Shown here: one piece after another, positions 48,660 to 60,045 of the stretch
Layout of the letters: the number at the start of each line of letters is the position of its first letter
Position numbering within the stretch: position 1 is the first letter of the stretch
NCBI GenBank assembly: GCA_949987735.1
Contig: OX465298.1
Coordinates: forward strand, 13,770,279-13,834,278
Length of the DNA: 64,000 nt
Direction: 5' to 3'
From: Leucophora obtusa
Lineage: Eukaryota > Arthropoda > Insecta > Diptera > Anthomyiidae
Program-made: the position numbers and the translations under genes
Notes under the pieces: model-generated
Told to the model about the DNA's origin: nothing
The model's input: only the letters and a program-made list of their open reading frames with translations
Database searches by the model: none

Positions 48660-49605
48660 CCCAGCAAAAAAAAATTAGAAGTAATGCTTTGAAAACTACT
48701 TCTTTCACTACTTACCAAGTATCCGTTAGTGTATTTTTACTGCTTTTTTAGAAGTAATTCTAAGCAACTTCAAAAAATCCCTTCTTTCATTGCTTTCCTT
48801 TAAAGTAGCCGTTATTATATTTTTACAGCGTTTTTAGAATTAATTCTGAACAACTTCCAAAAAATCACTTAAGTATTACTTCTAAAGCACAATTGCTCTT
48901 AAAGTGATCCTAAAAAGTGATTTTGGTATAATTTGGTATTTGCAAACATATGATCGCGGGTTCGATTCCCGGGGGGACTAATATTTTTTTTTATTTTTTT
49001 TTAATTTTTTTTTATAAATGAATGTTATTTTAGTTTGACTCTAGATCATAAATTAATATCACTTTCTGTTTAAATTATTTTCAAATCAAAGAAAGATGAT
49101 ATAATTTTTACAAGTAAATTACAAAGAATAAAAATTTTTGAAAGAATTCGATAAGACCAGCAAGGCAGAATGCGCATTTTCGGCTTTCGCTACAAAGCCA
49201 TCATCAGTGCCTTTCGCCTTTGAGTGGGTTAATAATTTGATAATCGTCTACTTATGTGACTGTTGAAAGCAAATCGAATTTTTTATCAACAACTCAACTT
49301 AGACTAACATCAACGAAATTTAACAATGCTATTCTTATACTTTGTTATTAGTACTCTTTTTTTTTTTTTTTTTTTTTATTATAAAAATTTGTTCAAATTC
49401 AATTTTTTTTTATCTTTAAAAATATATATGAAAAAAAATCGTGAGAAATTGCTTTTTATGCACCTGTGAAAATAGTACTGAAAACAATATTAAATTGCAG
49501 TGCACCTTTTGCACTTGTTTAAAAAGTACTTTTATTGAAGAGAGTAAAGCACAATATCTCGCAATGACAATGTGGTGTTTTTATGCCACTCAACTTTTAT
49601 ATCAA

Positions 49606-49674
49606 AGAATAGCTCAGCGGTAGAGAGCTAGACTAGCATTCAGGAGGTCGCAAGTTCGATACCTGGTGGTGGCA
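49606..49674 (+). other. tRNA-like module, full (family T, copy D)
   Basis: AATAGCTCAGCGGTAGAGAG (A box) and CGCAAGTTCGATACCTGG (B box) sit about 30 nt apart, as in a tRNA. D and T stems pair poorly and no T-run follows, so transcription as a mature tRNA is unlikely. Confidence 0.65.
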
Positions 49675-49854
49675 ATAAAAAACTTTTGTAAAATAAAAAA
49701 ATTACAATTTTATTTTGCAAAGAATTTTTTTTTAACTCTTAATTGGTGAAAAAGAGCTTCCCTTGCACTCATTCAAAAACTAGTATTCCTCTCCTATGAC
49801 AACTCAATGTTTAAAATTATTAGTGTTTATGTTAAAAAAGAAGTACATCTAGAT

Positions 49855-50188
49855 CAGCGGTTCCCACCAAGTTTTGCTTCACGGACCCCTTGAGACATTT
49901 CTACTAGCTCACGGACTGCCTAAACCAGTGTTGAGCGAGAGGTACTTTATAAATTATGGGACAAAGTTAATAAAGCACCTGCTTATTTTAAATGATGGCA
50001 AATTTTAAGCAGGAATAAGGAAAAAAAACATATTTCAAATCAATATTTTGTTAAATAATTTAAAAATTATAAAAAAAAATTTATTTTTTAATAACTTGTT
50101 TTATGTTTTTTGTCGGATCTCTTCACGGACCCCTGGATTTCTGCTACGGATCCCTGGGGGTCCGCGGACCCCCATTTGGGAACTGTTG
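49855..50188. mobile_element. hAT MITE, 334 bp
   Basis: Perfect 8-bp duplications ATCTAGAT lie at 49847-49854 and 50189-50196. The ends CAGCGGTTCCCACCA and (inverted) CAACAGTTCCCAAAT are classic hAT termini. The subterminal TCACGGACCCC is mirrored by GGGTCCGCGGACCCCC. It is inserted into family T copy D, so it is younger. Confidence 0.9.
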
Positions 50189-50211
50189 ATCTAGATCATC
50201 AATTTATAGTC

Positions 50212-50620
50212 GGATCTTAAAGTGCGACAAGTGAGGACAATATTTTGCTATAAAGGAAAAATCCAATGAAGAAAAATAAAAGAAAGTTTTTCTTGAAGTT
50301 TAAGACGAGTTTTTGTCGAAATTTAAGGTTTTTTTAGTAGGTATGTTAAAAAAAAATCGCCGATTAAAATTTTTTTAAATATATCCTATACAAGGTAAAA
50401 TTGTACGCTTAAAACGATGGAAAAATAATTTTTTGTAAAAATTTTTTTTTTTGGTTTTTAGACGAGTTTTTGTCGAAAAAACGGCGCTTCGAAAATAATT
50501 TTTTGATATGTCGTACTGGAACTTTTTTCCTCAAGCCAAAAGCTATCGAAAACTTGATGGCACAATATCGACAAATTTTTATCCTTACAAATCGGCCCAC
50601 CCTAATGTACATGGAGCCTT
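50212..50620. mobile_element. Diverged family F foldback fragment
   Basis: It begins AGTCGGATCTTAAAGTG, the family F centre, and includes GAGGACAATATTTTGCTATA. The right part ends CCCTAATGTACATGG, reminiscent of the family terminus. It contains an inner inverted repeat around GACGAGTTTTTGTCGAAA. Boundaries are approximate. Confidence 0.45.
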
Positions 50621-52585
50621 TAATTGAGCTTTTACCTTGTACCTTGAAATGAGATAACCAAAGATAACCAGAGACAACTTTCCAAATAATGAGTTTCGAA
50701 TTTTTATATTTTATTCAGGACGAACAGTGCCATCTTCTTAATTAGGTGAAGCTCGTTTGTAGAAATTTGTTATTACAGTAAAACCCCAAATCGCGTAGCG
50801 CTGTGTGAGTACAATTAACTTGTATAACCGTTTCACGTATTGATTGTTTTGGCCAACACTGTATAAAAAAATTAAAAACCGATAAAAAAATTCTCTAGAC
50901 TTAATTATATTGTGTGATGTTCACAATGAAATTTAATAAAAAAAAATTTTTTGTAGCACATTTTAACCCTATATCTGTTTTTATGGGCTATTTACGTCCA
51001 TTTTTTAAGAAATACCAAAAAAATTCCCTGTAACATGCATTTAACGCGTTCTCAATAAAATCCGAATAACTTTTCAGAAATACTTCCCCCCTTAACAAAT
51101 AGAACAAAATAAATAAAAATAAATAAACTAAAGCAAATAGAAGGGAAGCTAGAGACTTTAGCAAATATATGTACTTTATAAGTAATAGTTAGGGGTCAAA
51201 ATACCATAAAAATAAAGTTTCCAGCAGTTACAAAAAAAAAAAAAACTAAAAGCAGTAAAAGTTTATTAAGCAAAATACGTTGTATACAAACAACAAATAT
51301 TATATTTAGGGTTATTCAAAGTTACTTTAAAGTCACGCATGCTCAACACGTACAAAAATACAACAACAACAAATATACAAAATATAAATAATATGATTAA
51401 GACGAGGTCAAAAAGGTTTTTTAAATTTTATACATTATTTTGTTAAATAAAAACAAAAAAATATACAAAATAATCATCGCCATAAAACTACTAAAAAAAA
51501 ACTTGAAATTTATACAATTTTTATAAATTCTAAATAGGCGAAATTGAAATAAAGTTGTTTAAATAAAAATTATGTTAATACAAATAAAATTAAACAACCA
51601 TATACGGTAACTTGTTTAACAAAAACAAACATTAAATAATGACTTAAAATATAAATTGATATATTAGTGAATTTTTTACAATTCATTTAAAAAAAAACTG
51701 ACGCCATTGAAAAAGACTTATGCTTTAATTAACAAATGATTTATGAAGATAAAAGAAGTTTATAAAACAAACTTTAAATTGTAAATACTGAAGGAAAATT
51801 TTGTTAAAAAAAATCATTTTTAACTTTTCTTAAGAAATTGTGATTATGTTATCAAGAGATATTTAATATTTAATTTAAAGCCTCGAAAGACTTTAACTCC
51901 TGTTACTTTCTGCACCAACAGAATTATTAATAAAAATCCTTTCATTATATTTTGCAGAAGCTGCCTTTATTAAAAAAAAAATTGGATATATTGAATTTCA
52001 CAAAAAAAAAAAAATGTTTCTCATATTATTTTATGAATTTCTTTCATATATTTTTTGTATGTGAACACACACAAATTACTACGTAACCCAACCCTCGTAT
52101 TTGTTAAATTTGACAGGTGCATTTATAAATTTCAGTGTGTTTTTTGGATACCAACAAAAATTTGAAGCTAACAAAGCGTGACCGCAGCAGCATTAAAGCC
52201 ACACTAACATTGTAAAAAAAGGGCTTAAACCACACACCACACAACACCATTCCAAATGAACGAATGTACTGGCAAACAACAGCACATCACTTCAAAAACA
52301 TTTGCTATACCATATTTCAATTCATGTTGTATGCCAGAGATGGAAAATTTGTTATTCCTGAAATGGTACAAATCTCTTTCATTGTGAATCTTAAAGCTTC
52401 ATTTACATTTTGCTATTCATCACTCTGAAGAAACAGTGAAGATAAACTTATATGTTTTTTATTTAAAAAAGAAAAAAAAATATAATTGCAATACCTTTTC
52501 TAAAATTTATAAAAATTAGATCGTATTTTGTCAAAATTTATATATTTTTTTAATTAATTAATAAATAATTATTAATAATAATAAC
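50621..52585. other. A+T-rich non-coding stretch
   Basis: A pogo-like end (TACAGTAAAACCCC) lies at about 50775, and a scrap of the Transib-associated repeat (CACATTTTAACCCTATATCT) near 50960. Nothing else is identified. Confidence 0.4.
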
Positions 52586-53130
52586 TACGCAGAAAAAAAA
52601 CATTGGAATTTTTGCTTTACAAACGAATTCTTTCACTTCTACAAAAGTATCCGTTAGTGTACTTTTACTCCTTCTTTAGAAGTAATTCTGAACAACTTCA
52701 AAAAATTACTTCTTTCATTGCTTCAAATTTTCTCAGAAGTAATTCTGTACAACATCCACAAAATCACTTAAGTATTGCTTTTTAAGTGTAATTGCTTTTA
52801 AAAGCGTAATTGCTCTTTTAATACAGTTTATTTCCAAACAGATGATCGCGGGTTCGATTCCTGGCGGAACCAGTATTTTTTAATTATTTTTATTTATTTT
52901 AATATTTATTATTAATTTGTTTAAATATTTTTTTAAATTTTTAAAAATATATATAAAATAACAATGATGAAAAATTGCTTTTTATGCACCTGTGAAAATA
53001 GTACTGGAGAAAATATTGAATTGCTGTGCATCTTTTGCACTTGTTTGATAAGTACTTTTATTGAAGATACTAAAACGCAACATCTTGCAATAACGAAGTG
53101 GTGTTTTTATGCCAGTCAACTTTTATATCA

Positions 53131-53682
53131 ATGAATAGCTCAGCGGTAGAGAGCTAGACTACCCAGTTAAAAAAGTTTTGATATAGTCATATATTATCAT
53201 ATAAAATGTTTTATAATTATATATTGGGACATATATATCAAGATATAATTATATAAAATTTTACGAAATTATATCCTAAATATATAACTATATTTAGTTA
53301 TATATTGCACAATATATGGTGCAACATATTACAATATCAAATTATATATAGACCGATTTATAGTTACATATGCCTCATATAATTATGTATAATTGTATCG
53401 AATTATATACCATTATATCTAGTTGGATATGATTATATTATATTTTATACATTTGGATGAGGACAAAATCCGGATAAAATTGTATAAAACCATATCTTAT
53501 TCCATCAAATTAAATCTAATTGTGTCAATTTAGATCTGATATGATCATAATACGATCTAATTTGATACAATTAGATGTTCTCATTTTTCGGATATTGTTA
53601 TATATAATATCAAAAGACATATAATTTTTTTTAGTAGGGTAGCAATTTTGAGGTCCCAAGTTCGATAACCCGTGGCGGCAAT
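53131..53682 (+). other. tRNA-like module (family T, copy E) interrupted by an insertion
   Basis: The A-box half AATAGCTCAGCGGTAGAGAG lies at 53134-53153 and the B-box half CCAAGTTCGATAACCCG at 53655-53671. Removing 53162-53639 plus one TA restores the spacing seen in copy D. The insertion lies in the anticodon-loop position. Confidence 0.7.
53162..53639. mobile_element. 478-bp A+T-rich TIR element with TA duplication
   Basis: TA flanks at 53160-53161 and 53640-53641. The ends CCCAGTTAAAAAAG and (inverted) CCCTACTAAAAAAA match in 10 of 14 positions, with CTTTTGATAT further in. The interior is dominated by ATATAATTATATA words. There is no protein. Confidence 0.75.
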
Positions 53683-53905
53683 AAAAAATTCTATAGAATA
53701 AAAACAAAAATATAATTTTGTTATTCAAAGAATTTTTTTGAAACTTTAATTGATGAAAAGGAGTTTTCGTTGCACTCATTCAAAAAGTACTGAAACATTT
53801 TTGAAGTGGAAGTACTCCTCTTCTACGACAACTCATTATAAAATTGGTATCGTTTCTATTAAAAGAGAAGTACATCTATGTCATTAATTGTGTGCTTTCA
53901 ACTAT

Positions 53906-54404
53906 GGATGGGAAATTCGGTTACTTTTCAATATTCGATACAACTCGATATTTTTAATTTGGATACTAGATATTTTTAAGGGCTTTTAACTCGAAATTGT
54001 TTTACATTTTGCAATAAAATCCTTTGAAAATGTTTACATTGATTAAATTTTTAAGTTTATAAACTTATTTTGAAACTTTTTTTTACCAACCATTCATTAT
54101 ATTTTTTTTATAATTTTTAACATATAATTTTAAGTATTTTACTTTTGATTTTTTTGTTTTGCTAGAGTTGTAGTTTTGTGATCAATATTTTAGCGTAGTA
54201 AAATTTTTGTGGTAAATATTTTAGCGGAGTCACATTTCTATATCTTTTTAATGTAAAAAATGCAACTCTAAAAATATCAAGTAGTAGTTTTAAGTATCGA
54301 GTACCCAAAAAATAAAAAGACAAATACTTCATACCCACTACTCATATTTTTACCAGCACTACTTTCAACATTTAAAAAATTGATTATACGGAAATAGATA
54401 ACAC
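53906..54404. other. A+T-rich non-coding stretch
   Basis: It includes a local repeat (GATCAATATTTTAGCGTAGT against GGTAAATATTTTAGCGGAGT near 54180-54230). No gene is seen. Confidence 0.4.
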
Positions 54405-54625
54405 TACATTGCTGGTTCTGTCAAAATAACAGAGAAGTATTTTGGAAGATGACAAAGCAAACTGTGATAATTTTTAGTAGTGTTCGTTTTTTTTTTTTGA
54501 ACAATAAATTCTCGTTGAGTTTAAGCGAAGAAATATTTCTAGAAATTCATGCCCATGATTATTTCCTTAGGCCACAATGAAATCCAGATGGATACAAGCC
54601 TACATCTAATTATTTTTTATAATTT
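54405..54625. repeat. Dispersed repeat K, copy 3
   Basis: TATTTTGGAAGATGACAAAG and TTTCCTTAGGCCACAATGAA also occur, inverted, in 61845-62065. The element type is unknown. Confidence 0.5.
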
Positions 54626-54831
54626 GTTAAACACGTTTTGGGACTTTCGAAATTTACTTTAATAAAAAAATATATTTTTTTTAAACATTTCTCTATTTTT
54701 TTTTTACTAATTTTCATTAATCGTATTAAATTATTCGAATTATTCATTATTCTAAATTTGGATATTCTAAATTATTCTAAAAATTTTTTAGTAAAATTGT
54801 TCGATTAATCGAATAACGAATAATTGACTGA

Positions 54832-55245
54832 ACACTAGATCGTACCCCAAAAAAAAAAGTTCGCCGTACACTTTCGAATCTAAATTATATTTATTGCAAA
54901 GAAGTTTCGAAATTTTTTTGCCGAATGTAGGGGTCGCTTTTTTACATTTTTCGTTATAAGTTTGGCATTTACAGTCGGATCTTAGAGTGTAATTTATCGA
55001 TGTGTTTCTCTCGAGGGGACTAATGTTTTGCTTTAAGGGCCATTGACCTCAACTATCCCGATCTAGTATTTACCCACAAGATCTCAGTTCCTAAAATGAG
55101 AGAAAATTAAAGCTTGCAAAAAAATCATTAAAGTTTTGCTAAGGAAGTTTTTCGATAATTCCAGCACAAATTTTTTTATTTTTTGTTTTGTTGCCGAACG
55201 TAGGGGAAACCATTTAAAATTTTTCTTCATTGGATTTATCCTTAA
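54832..55245. mobile_element. Foldback family F, right-truncated
   Basis: It starts CACTAGATCGTACC, runs through GCCGAATGTAGGGGTCGC, CATTGACCTCAACTATCC and TTGCCGAACGTAGGGG, then stops without the terminal repeat. Confidence 0.65.
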
Positions 55246-56440
55246 TTTAATTGTAATTTTTTTCAATTAAATAGTTTGTCATATCAATAAATAAGTTTGT
55301 TGAAATTCAAAGCAAAATTTGACAATCCACTTTGTTGATTTTTATTTAAAAAACACCCGTGAAATCAAAAAAATAATAATTTCTGCAAAATTCTAATATG
55401 TAATCGTAGGAGTTTTAGTACCAGAAACTGGACCTCCATTTTTTTAGTACTAAGCTAAATAAGTAAATTGATAAAAAATAGAAAAAAAACTGTCCATTAA
55501 TATGATTATTAAGTCATCGAAAATTTAGGTTTAACAAAAAAGTACATTCTGTATCCTCTGTATCATCCCCATTGTTTGTTACCAAATTCTGCTACTTGAA
55601 TGTTGCTTCTTTCTATATGACACCTGCTTCAGTTTTTGGTGGTATCAAAGATACTAAAAGCAAAACGAAACATGCAAACTTTTTTTATGTTGAAATAAAT
55701 AATGTATAATGTATCACAGGTAGAAGAATGATGTGTGTTTAGAATTTTTTGTAAAATTCCTTTCGTTGATATACTTTTTTTTTTTTTTTGGTAATTTTGT
55801 GGATAATTCTGTTTACTTAGATTACATTTTTAATAAACTCTCCACATTTTTCTATACACCTGTAAACCCTCACCCCCCGCCCATTATTTCCAGTGTTTAT
55901 AAGTGGCTGTAGCCAGTTTGTTGGTCTGCCCTTGATTGTCTACATAATGTTTTGTTATTTTTTGTTAATTTTTTTCGTTCAAATACCATAAAGTTTAGTT
56001 TTTTTTTAACTTTTTTTATGTTTTAAGTGTAACTTTAACTGTCTCATGCTCTACTGAATACGAAAAGATGTTTAATTTTTTTGTTAGGATTTTGTAGTTT
56101 TTTTTGTCGTTAATTCTAAACATGCCAACATACAATATTTACTTGTATTGTGGAGTTGTTTTATACTGGGGGATGTTGAATTTTATGGTTTGTAGGTTTA
56201 ATGTTATTTTTGTTGTTACTGTATATACAAGAGTTTAGTGTAAATGTATACAGCAATGTAATTATTTTGTTTTTTTATTATTTGAACTTGAAATTGAAAT
56301 ATTGGCAGAGGTTTTTGTTTTGTTTGTTTATATAATACGAGTACTTTTATTACGTTCTTTTTTTTCTAAAAAGGTGATTTAATTAAGTTTTTTAAATATT
56401 TTTTTAGTACTCACAAAAAGAGCTGAAGCTCTAACAAAGG
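55246..56440. other. A+T-rich non-coding stretch
   Basis: I see no gene and no clear repeat here. T-runs dominate. Confidence 0.4.
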
Positions 56441-56735
56441 TTTGAAAAAACAGTCATCGAAAAACAAAATCAGAAATGTTCTCCCAGTGAAAACTTCCTG
56501 TATAGAGATTATTCCCAGAAAAACTTTCTGTTCCAAGCCCTTCTTCTGTCAATTATAACATTGATGATTTTTGTTTGAAATTGTTCCCAAACCAATGGCT
56601 TCTATAGATAAAAAATGCAACCGGTTGCCTTAAAATAAATTATCCCTTACATATAAAATTCGTAGAACGGGTTCCTGAGCTGGTACCATAGAAAAGAATT
56701 CGACGAACACACGAATTGCAACCGGTTAACCTTAA
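56440..56735. repeat. Dispersed repeat L, copy 2
   Basis: It shares AAAAACTTTCTGTT, CATTGATGATTTTTGTTT and AACCGGTTGCC-type words with 21955-22225. Confidence 0.5.
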
Positions 56736-56844
56736 AGTTGGGCTTAATCTTTCATTTTGATTACTCGGTCATTATCGTTTAATATATTAATGTAATTAGT
56801 TGGTTTAATTATTCTTTTTTGGTTGGCGCTACGACTGAACGGCG

Positions 56845-57885
56845 CACAGTGCTTCGTCCCTATATAACGATTGGACAAAAATAGAAGAAGTGGATACAGA
56901 GTTTTGAAATTTGGTATACTGACATAGAACCCTTTTGTTATGAAAAGTTTTAATTTTTGGAAGTATAGGGCCAAAGATACGCCCACCTCCCATAGGTCCT
57001 AAAATTTAAAAATAATATATTAGCTACATAAATGGACGTAAACTTACAAAAAGTATCCATTGTGATGCACAGAAAACTGGAAACGTTTGTGTCAATTTTT
57101 ATCAAAATCGAACCAAGGACTCTTAGTCCTGCCATATACCCTTTATTTTAAAATCTTTATAAAACCTGCAAAAATTATCCAATTGCGATGAAATTTAGCA
57201 CGTGAATTGATATAAGGTCAAGCCATATTTGTGCCAAATTTGGGTAAAATCAATTCATTAATAAAAAAAATGCCTTTCACAAAAAATGGGGGTTAAACGC
57301 TTAAAATAATTTTTCTAAAAAAAAAAATTAAATGGGATTAATATAGGAAACCATGTAAATCCTCCATTTTAGGCATACGGTATGTTCAGCGAACTTATGT
57401 AAAACAATATGAGGAATATTTTTGTGGAACATTTTAACCCTCTATCTCTCCAATTAAAGGACTTTTCTTGGCCCCATTTTAAAAAGGGACAAAAAAGACC
57501 CGTAAGTTAAAGAGTTAGAGGGTTAAAATGTTCCGCAAAAATATTTGTCATGAAATTCTACTATAAGTCTCTGAAGACATAAGCATTGAAAATTTAACTT
57601 AAAGGCCAGTAATAAGTGAAAACTTAAAATGTGTTTAAGGGTTAATTTCGTACTTATTCAGAATAGGGAGAAACCATGGGAATCTTCCATTTTAGGTACA
57701 GGATGTGTTCAGCGAACTTATATAAAACACTACGAGAAACATTTTAGTGGAACATTTTAACCCTCATTTGTTTGAGTTACTTTCTTATGTTTAAAAAAAT
57801 CCTTCTTTAATCACAATTTGAGATAAAATTTTTTGTACATGGGACGAAGCATAATTGATTTTTGTACATGGGACGAAGCATAGTG
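56845..57885. mobile_element. Non-autonomous Transib element with recombination-signal-like ends
   Basis: The 5-bp target duplication CGGCG (56840-56844 and 57886-57890) is the GC-rich type preferred by Transib. The left end is CACAGTG, a 23-bp spacer and ACAAAAATA. The right end, inverted, is CACTATG, a 13-bp spacer and ACAAAAATC. Both share TGCTTCGTCCC after the heptamer. Known Transib ends begin CACwrTG and resemble the RAG recombination signals. The interior has no transposase core; it contains a strong palindrome (57405-57545) and sequence repeated at 39460-40165. The rightmost 30 bp or so (TGTACATGGGACGAAGCATA) is duplicated in tandem. It is inserted into a decayed retroelement. Confidence 0.85.
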
Positions 57886-58904
57886 CGGCGGTTCGTGAAC
57901 TGCGTCGTTTGTTGGACAATTTTTTTGGCGATCTATAAATTAGTGTTCTTCAAATTGCAAGACGTTCGAATTTTCTAGCTCCTCAAATCACCTTTAGTGT
58001 TACTACCAGTGTTGCCAACTCTTGAAGGCAGGAAAGCACCGTGAGCATTGTGAAAACGGGTAAAAAAGGTAAAAATTTACCAAAAATGGGGTAAAGAAGC
58101 ACGATATTAATTTTTTGAAAAATTTAAGTCAAGAATTTAAAAACACATTTTAGCTTTGTAAAATTGTGTAAAAAGGGTTCAAAAAATAACCAAAAAGGGC
58201 TAAAGTTTAAATATAACGAAGTTGCTATTTAAAATTGTACTACAAACATTGTGAAAAATGTATTTTTGTACAGTTCGTATAATTTTTTCAACTTTGACAG
58301 AAAATTGAATAAAAATTGAAAAAAACGAGAACAAATACCAAAAATATAAACTGTACAAAAAGCACTAAAAGCACTGCCAGAAATCTGAAAAAGCACTGTA
58401 AATACCCGCTTTTTTTAAACGGGTATTTGTAAAAAATTACCGGGTATGGGAAGGAAAAAAGCACCAAAATATACCCGAAAAGCACTGAAATGGCAACACT
58501 GGTTACTACACTCATATATGATTTGCATCACTCGGAGTAACTGAGATGATTTTTTGTCGCCATTTTCTGCAGATGACAAAAGTTCATTAACTCGATGCTC
58601 TTCAGCTATAGCAAAATGATCAATTATGCATTTGTAGGAGGATTAAGAACTATTTCGCTAAAATTACATAATATGTCTCCATCCATTTCGAAAATTTGAA
58701 TGACTGAATAATTTAGCTTATTCTGAAGAAAGCCCAGTCTGTATGAATTGGGCCTCTGCCAGGGCAAACCAGAGAGCAGGATTTAACTTCCAGAACTTTG
58801 ATAATTTCATATTAATTGCTGGTGGAATTGTTGACATAACATTTGGAGTGATTATCGAGGAAGTTGTTAATACATTACTTTGAGAGAACGTTGATGAAGT
58901 TGTG
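57886..58904 (-). pseudogene. Decayed LTR-retrotransposon gag region, interrupted
   Basis: On the minus strand, 58904 leftward reads in one frame through INMKLSKFWKLNPALWFALA and EAQFIQTGLSSE to a stop. Further on, in another frame, IAEEHRVNELLSSAENGDKK and SSQLLRVMQIIYE appear. These match the order of the conserved Gypsy-type gag core: a (P/N)xxWFAxxExxF block, then the xxLLxxxExGDxKPSQLL block. Frameshifts and stops separate the pieces. A hAT MITE (58007-58501) cuts the downstream part and the Transib element the part after that; no protease or pol is seen. It is a dead fragment identified from motif order only. Confidence 0.7.
58007..58501. mobile_element. hAT MITE, 495 bp
   Basis: Target duplications GTTACTAC lie at 57999-58006 and 58502-58509, perfect over 8 bp. 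The ends CAGTGTTGCCAACTC and (inverted) CAGTGTTGCCATTTC match in 13 of 15 positions. AAAGCACTG-type words repeat inside. It was inserted into the gag remnant. There is no transposase. Confidence 0.9.
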
Positions 58905-58907
58905 GTA

Positions 58908-59616
58908 CACTCATAGAAATAAATCTGTAAAAATAGCTGAAAAAGTTACTAAAAATTAGTTGAAAATGATGCTGCAGAAAACACTTCTAAAATTAGCAGA
59001 TTTTTTTACTAAATACTAGTAAAATAAGAACAGCAAAATTAAAACTGTTAAAATTACAGAATTTTAGTTATGTTTAAACTAACTTTTAGTTAATTGAAAA
59101 TAACAAATTGTACTGTAAAATCTGCAGAAAATTTTGCTAAACATCAGTAGACTAGAAATAGCAAAAATAAACTGTTATATTTACAAAATTTTTGCTATTT
59201 TAAGCTAAATTTAGTTGAATGCAAATAACAGTCTATACTGCTAAAATCAGCAGAAATATTTGGTAAAAAAATTATAAACTGCTGTTTTCAAAAGGCTCGA
59301 TTTTTATTTGCATTTAAAAAAAATCTAAAAAAAACTTTGAAAATTTAAAATTTTTTTTGATTTGTTAGGCTACTAATTATTTATAAAAATTTTTTGCTGA
59401 TTTTAGAGGGTTAATTTGCTATTTTCCATTTACAAAAGTTTAACTCAAATATAACTAAAATTCTGTACATTTAACAGTTTTATTTTTGCTGTTCCTATAT
59501 TACTAATATATAGCAAAAATAATGTGCTAATTTAGAAGTTTTTTTCTGCAGCATCATTTGGAACTAATTTTTAGTAGTTTTAACTAAATTTTTTAACGGA
59601 ATTTTTTCTATTAGTG
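58908..59616. mobile_element. Family G element, best-preserved copy
   Basis: TA flanks at 58906-58907 and 59617-59618. The ends CACTCATAGAAATAAATC and (inverted) CACTAATAGAAAAAATTC are followed inward on both sides by ACTACTAAAAATTAG-type sequence. The two halves form a long imperfect foldback. It separates the gag remnant from whatever lay upstream of it. Confidence 0.75.
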
Positions 59617-59649
59617 TACCTTTAAGGAGAATATGTATACAATCACAAT

Positions 59650-60042
59650 AACTTTACCGTAAAAGTTCAATAGTTATTTAAAAAGTAAATCGGTAAAGTT
59701 GTTTCACTGGAATAAGCTGTTAAATTGCAAAGAAATATATTTTTTAACTTTTTCTATCAGTCATTTAATAAACTAAATACACAAAATACGGACTTTCGGT
59801 ATAAGTTAAAATATTCAGTAAAAATTTTATATAAAAAACAATCAATTATTACAATATATTCAGTTTTAAAATAAACGATAAATCTATTATTTTTACCGAC
59901 TTTGCCATTTAATTAATTAACAATTTAAAATAAACGACAAAATTCAATTTTTTTAAATGAAAACTGGGTAGTCCTTTTTTTTAAACTTATTTCAAATTAT
60001 TTTAATATATTCGGTGGATTTTAAGGAAAAAATATTGTGAGT
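59650..60042. mobile_element. TIR element, family M, copy 2
   Basis: ACAATCACAATAAC opens it and ATATTGTGAGT closes it. CAGTCATTTAATAAAC and GGTAGTCCTTTTTTTTAAAC align with 40552-41200. It is shorter by about 250 bp. Confidence 0.6.
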
Positions 60043-60045
60043 TTA

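Larger units (their letters stand above)
48660..50211 (+). mobile_element. tRNA-module TIR element, family T (copy D), with two insertions
   Basis: It starts CCCAGCAAAAAAAAATTAG. It carries the B-box-only piece at 48950-48980 (GCGGGTTCGATTCCCGG then T9), a segment of about 335 bp absent from other copies (49020-49355, ending in a T21 run), the full tRNA-like module 49606-49674, and the hAT MITE 49855-50188. The terminal CCCAGC on the right is lost next to a family F fragment. The length without insertions is about 0.9 kb. Confidence 0.75.
52588..53905 (+). mobile_element. tRNA-module TIR element, family T (copy E), split by one insertion
   Basis: Landmarks match copy D in order: GTATCCGTTAGTGTACTTTT, the B-box piece 52841-52872 (GCGGGTTCGATTCCTGGC, ending in ACCA and T6), TTTTTATGCCAGTCAACTTT, and the tRNA-like module. 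The last is cut between its A and B boxes by the element at 53162-53639. Its right end is GAGAAGTACATCTATGTC. The CCCAGC terminus is degenerate at the left (CGCAGAAAAA). Confidence 0.7.

Noticed and set aside
49606..49674. Functional tRNA gene
   Set aside because: A and B boxes are present but acceptor, D and T stems pair poorly, there is no T-run at the 3' end, and the module is repeated inside a transposon family.
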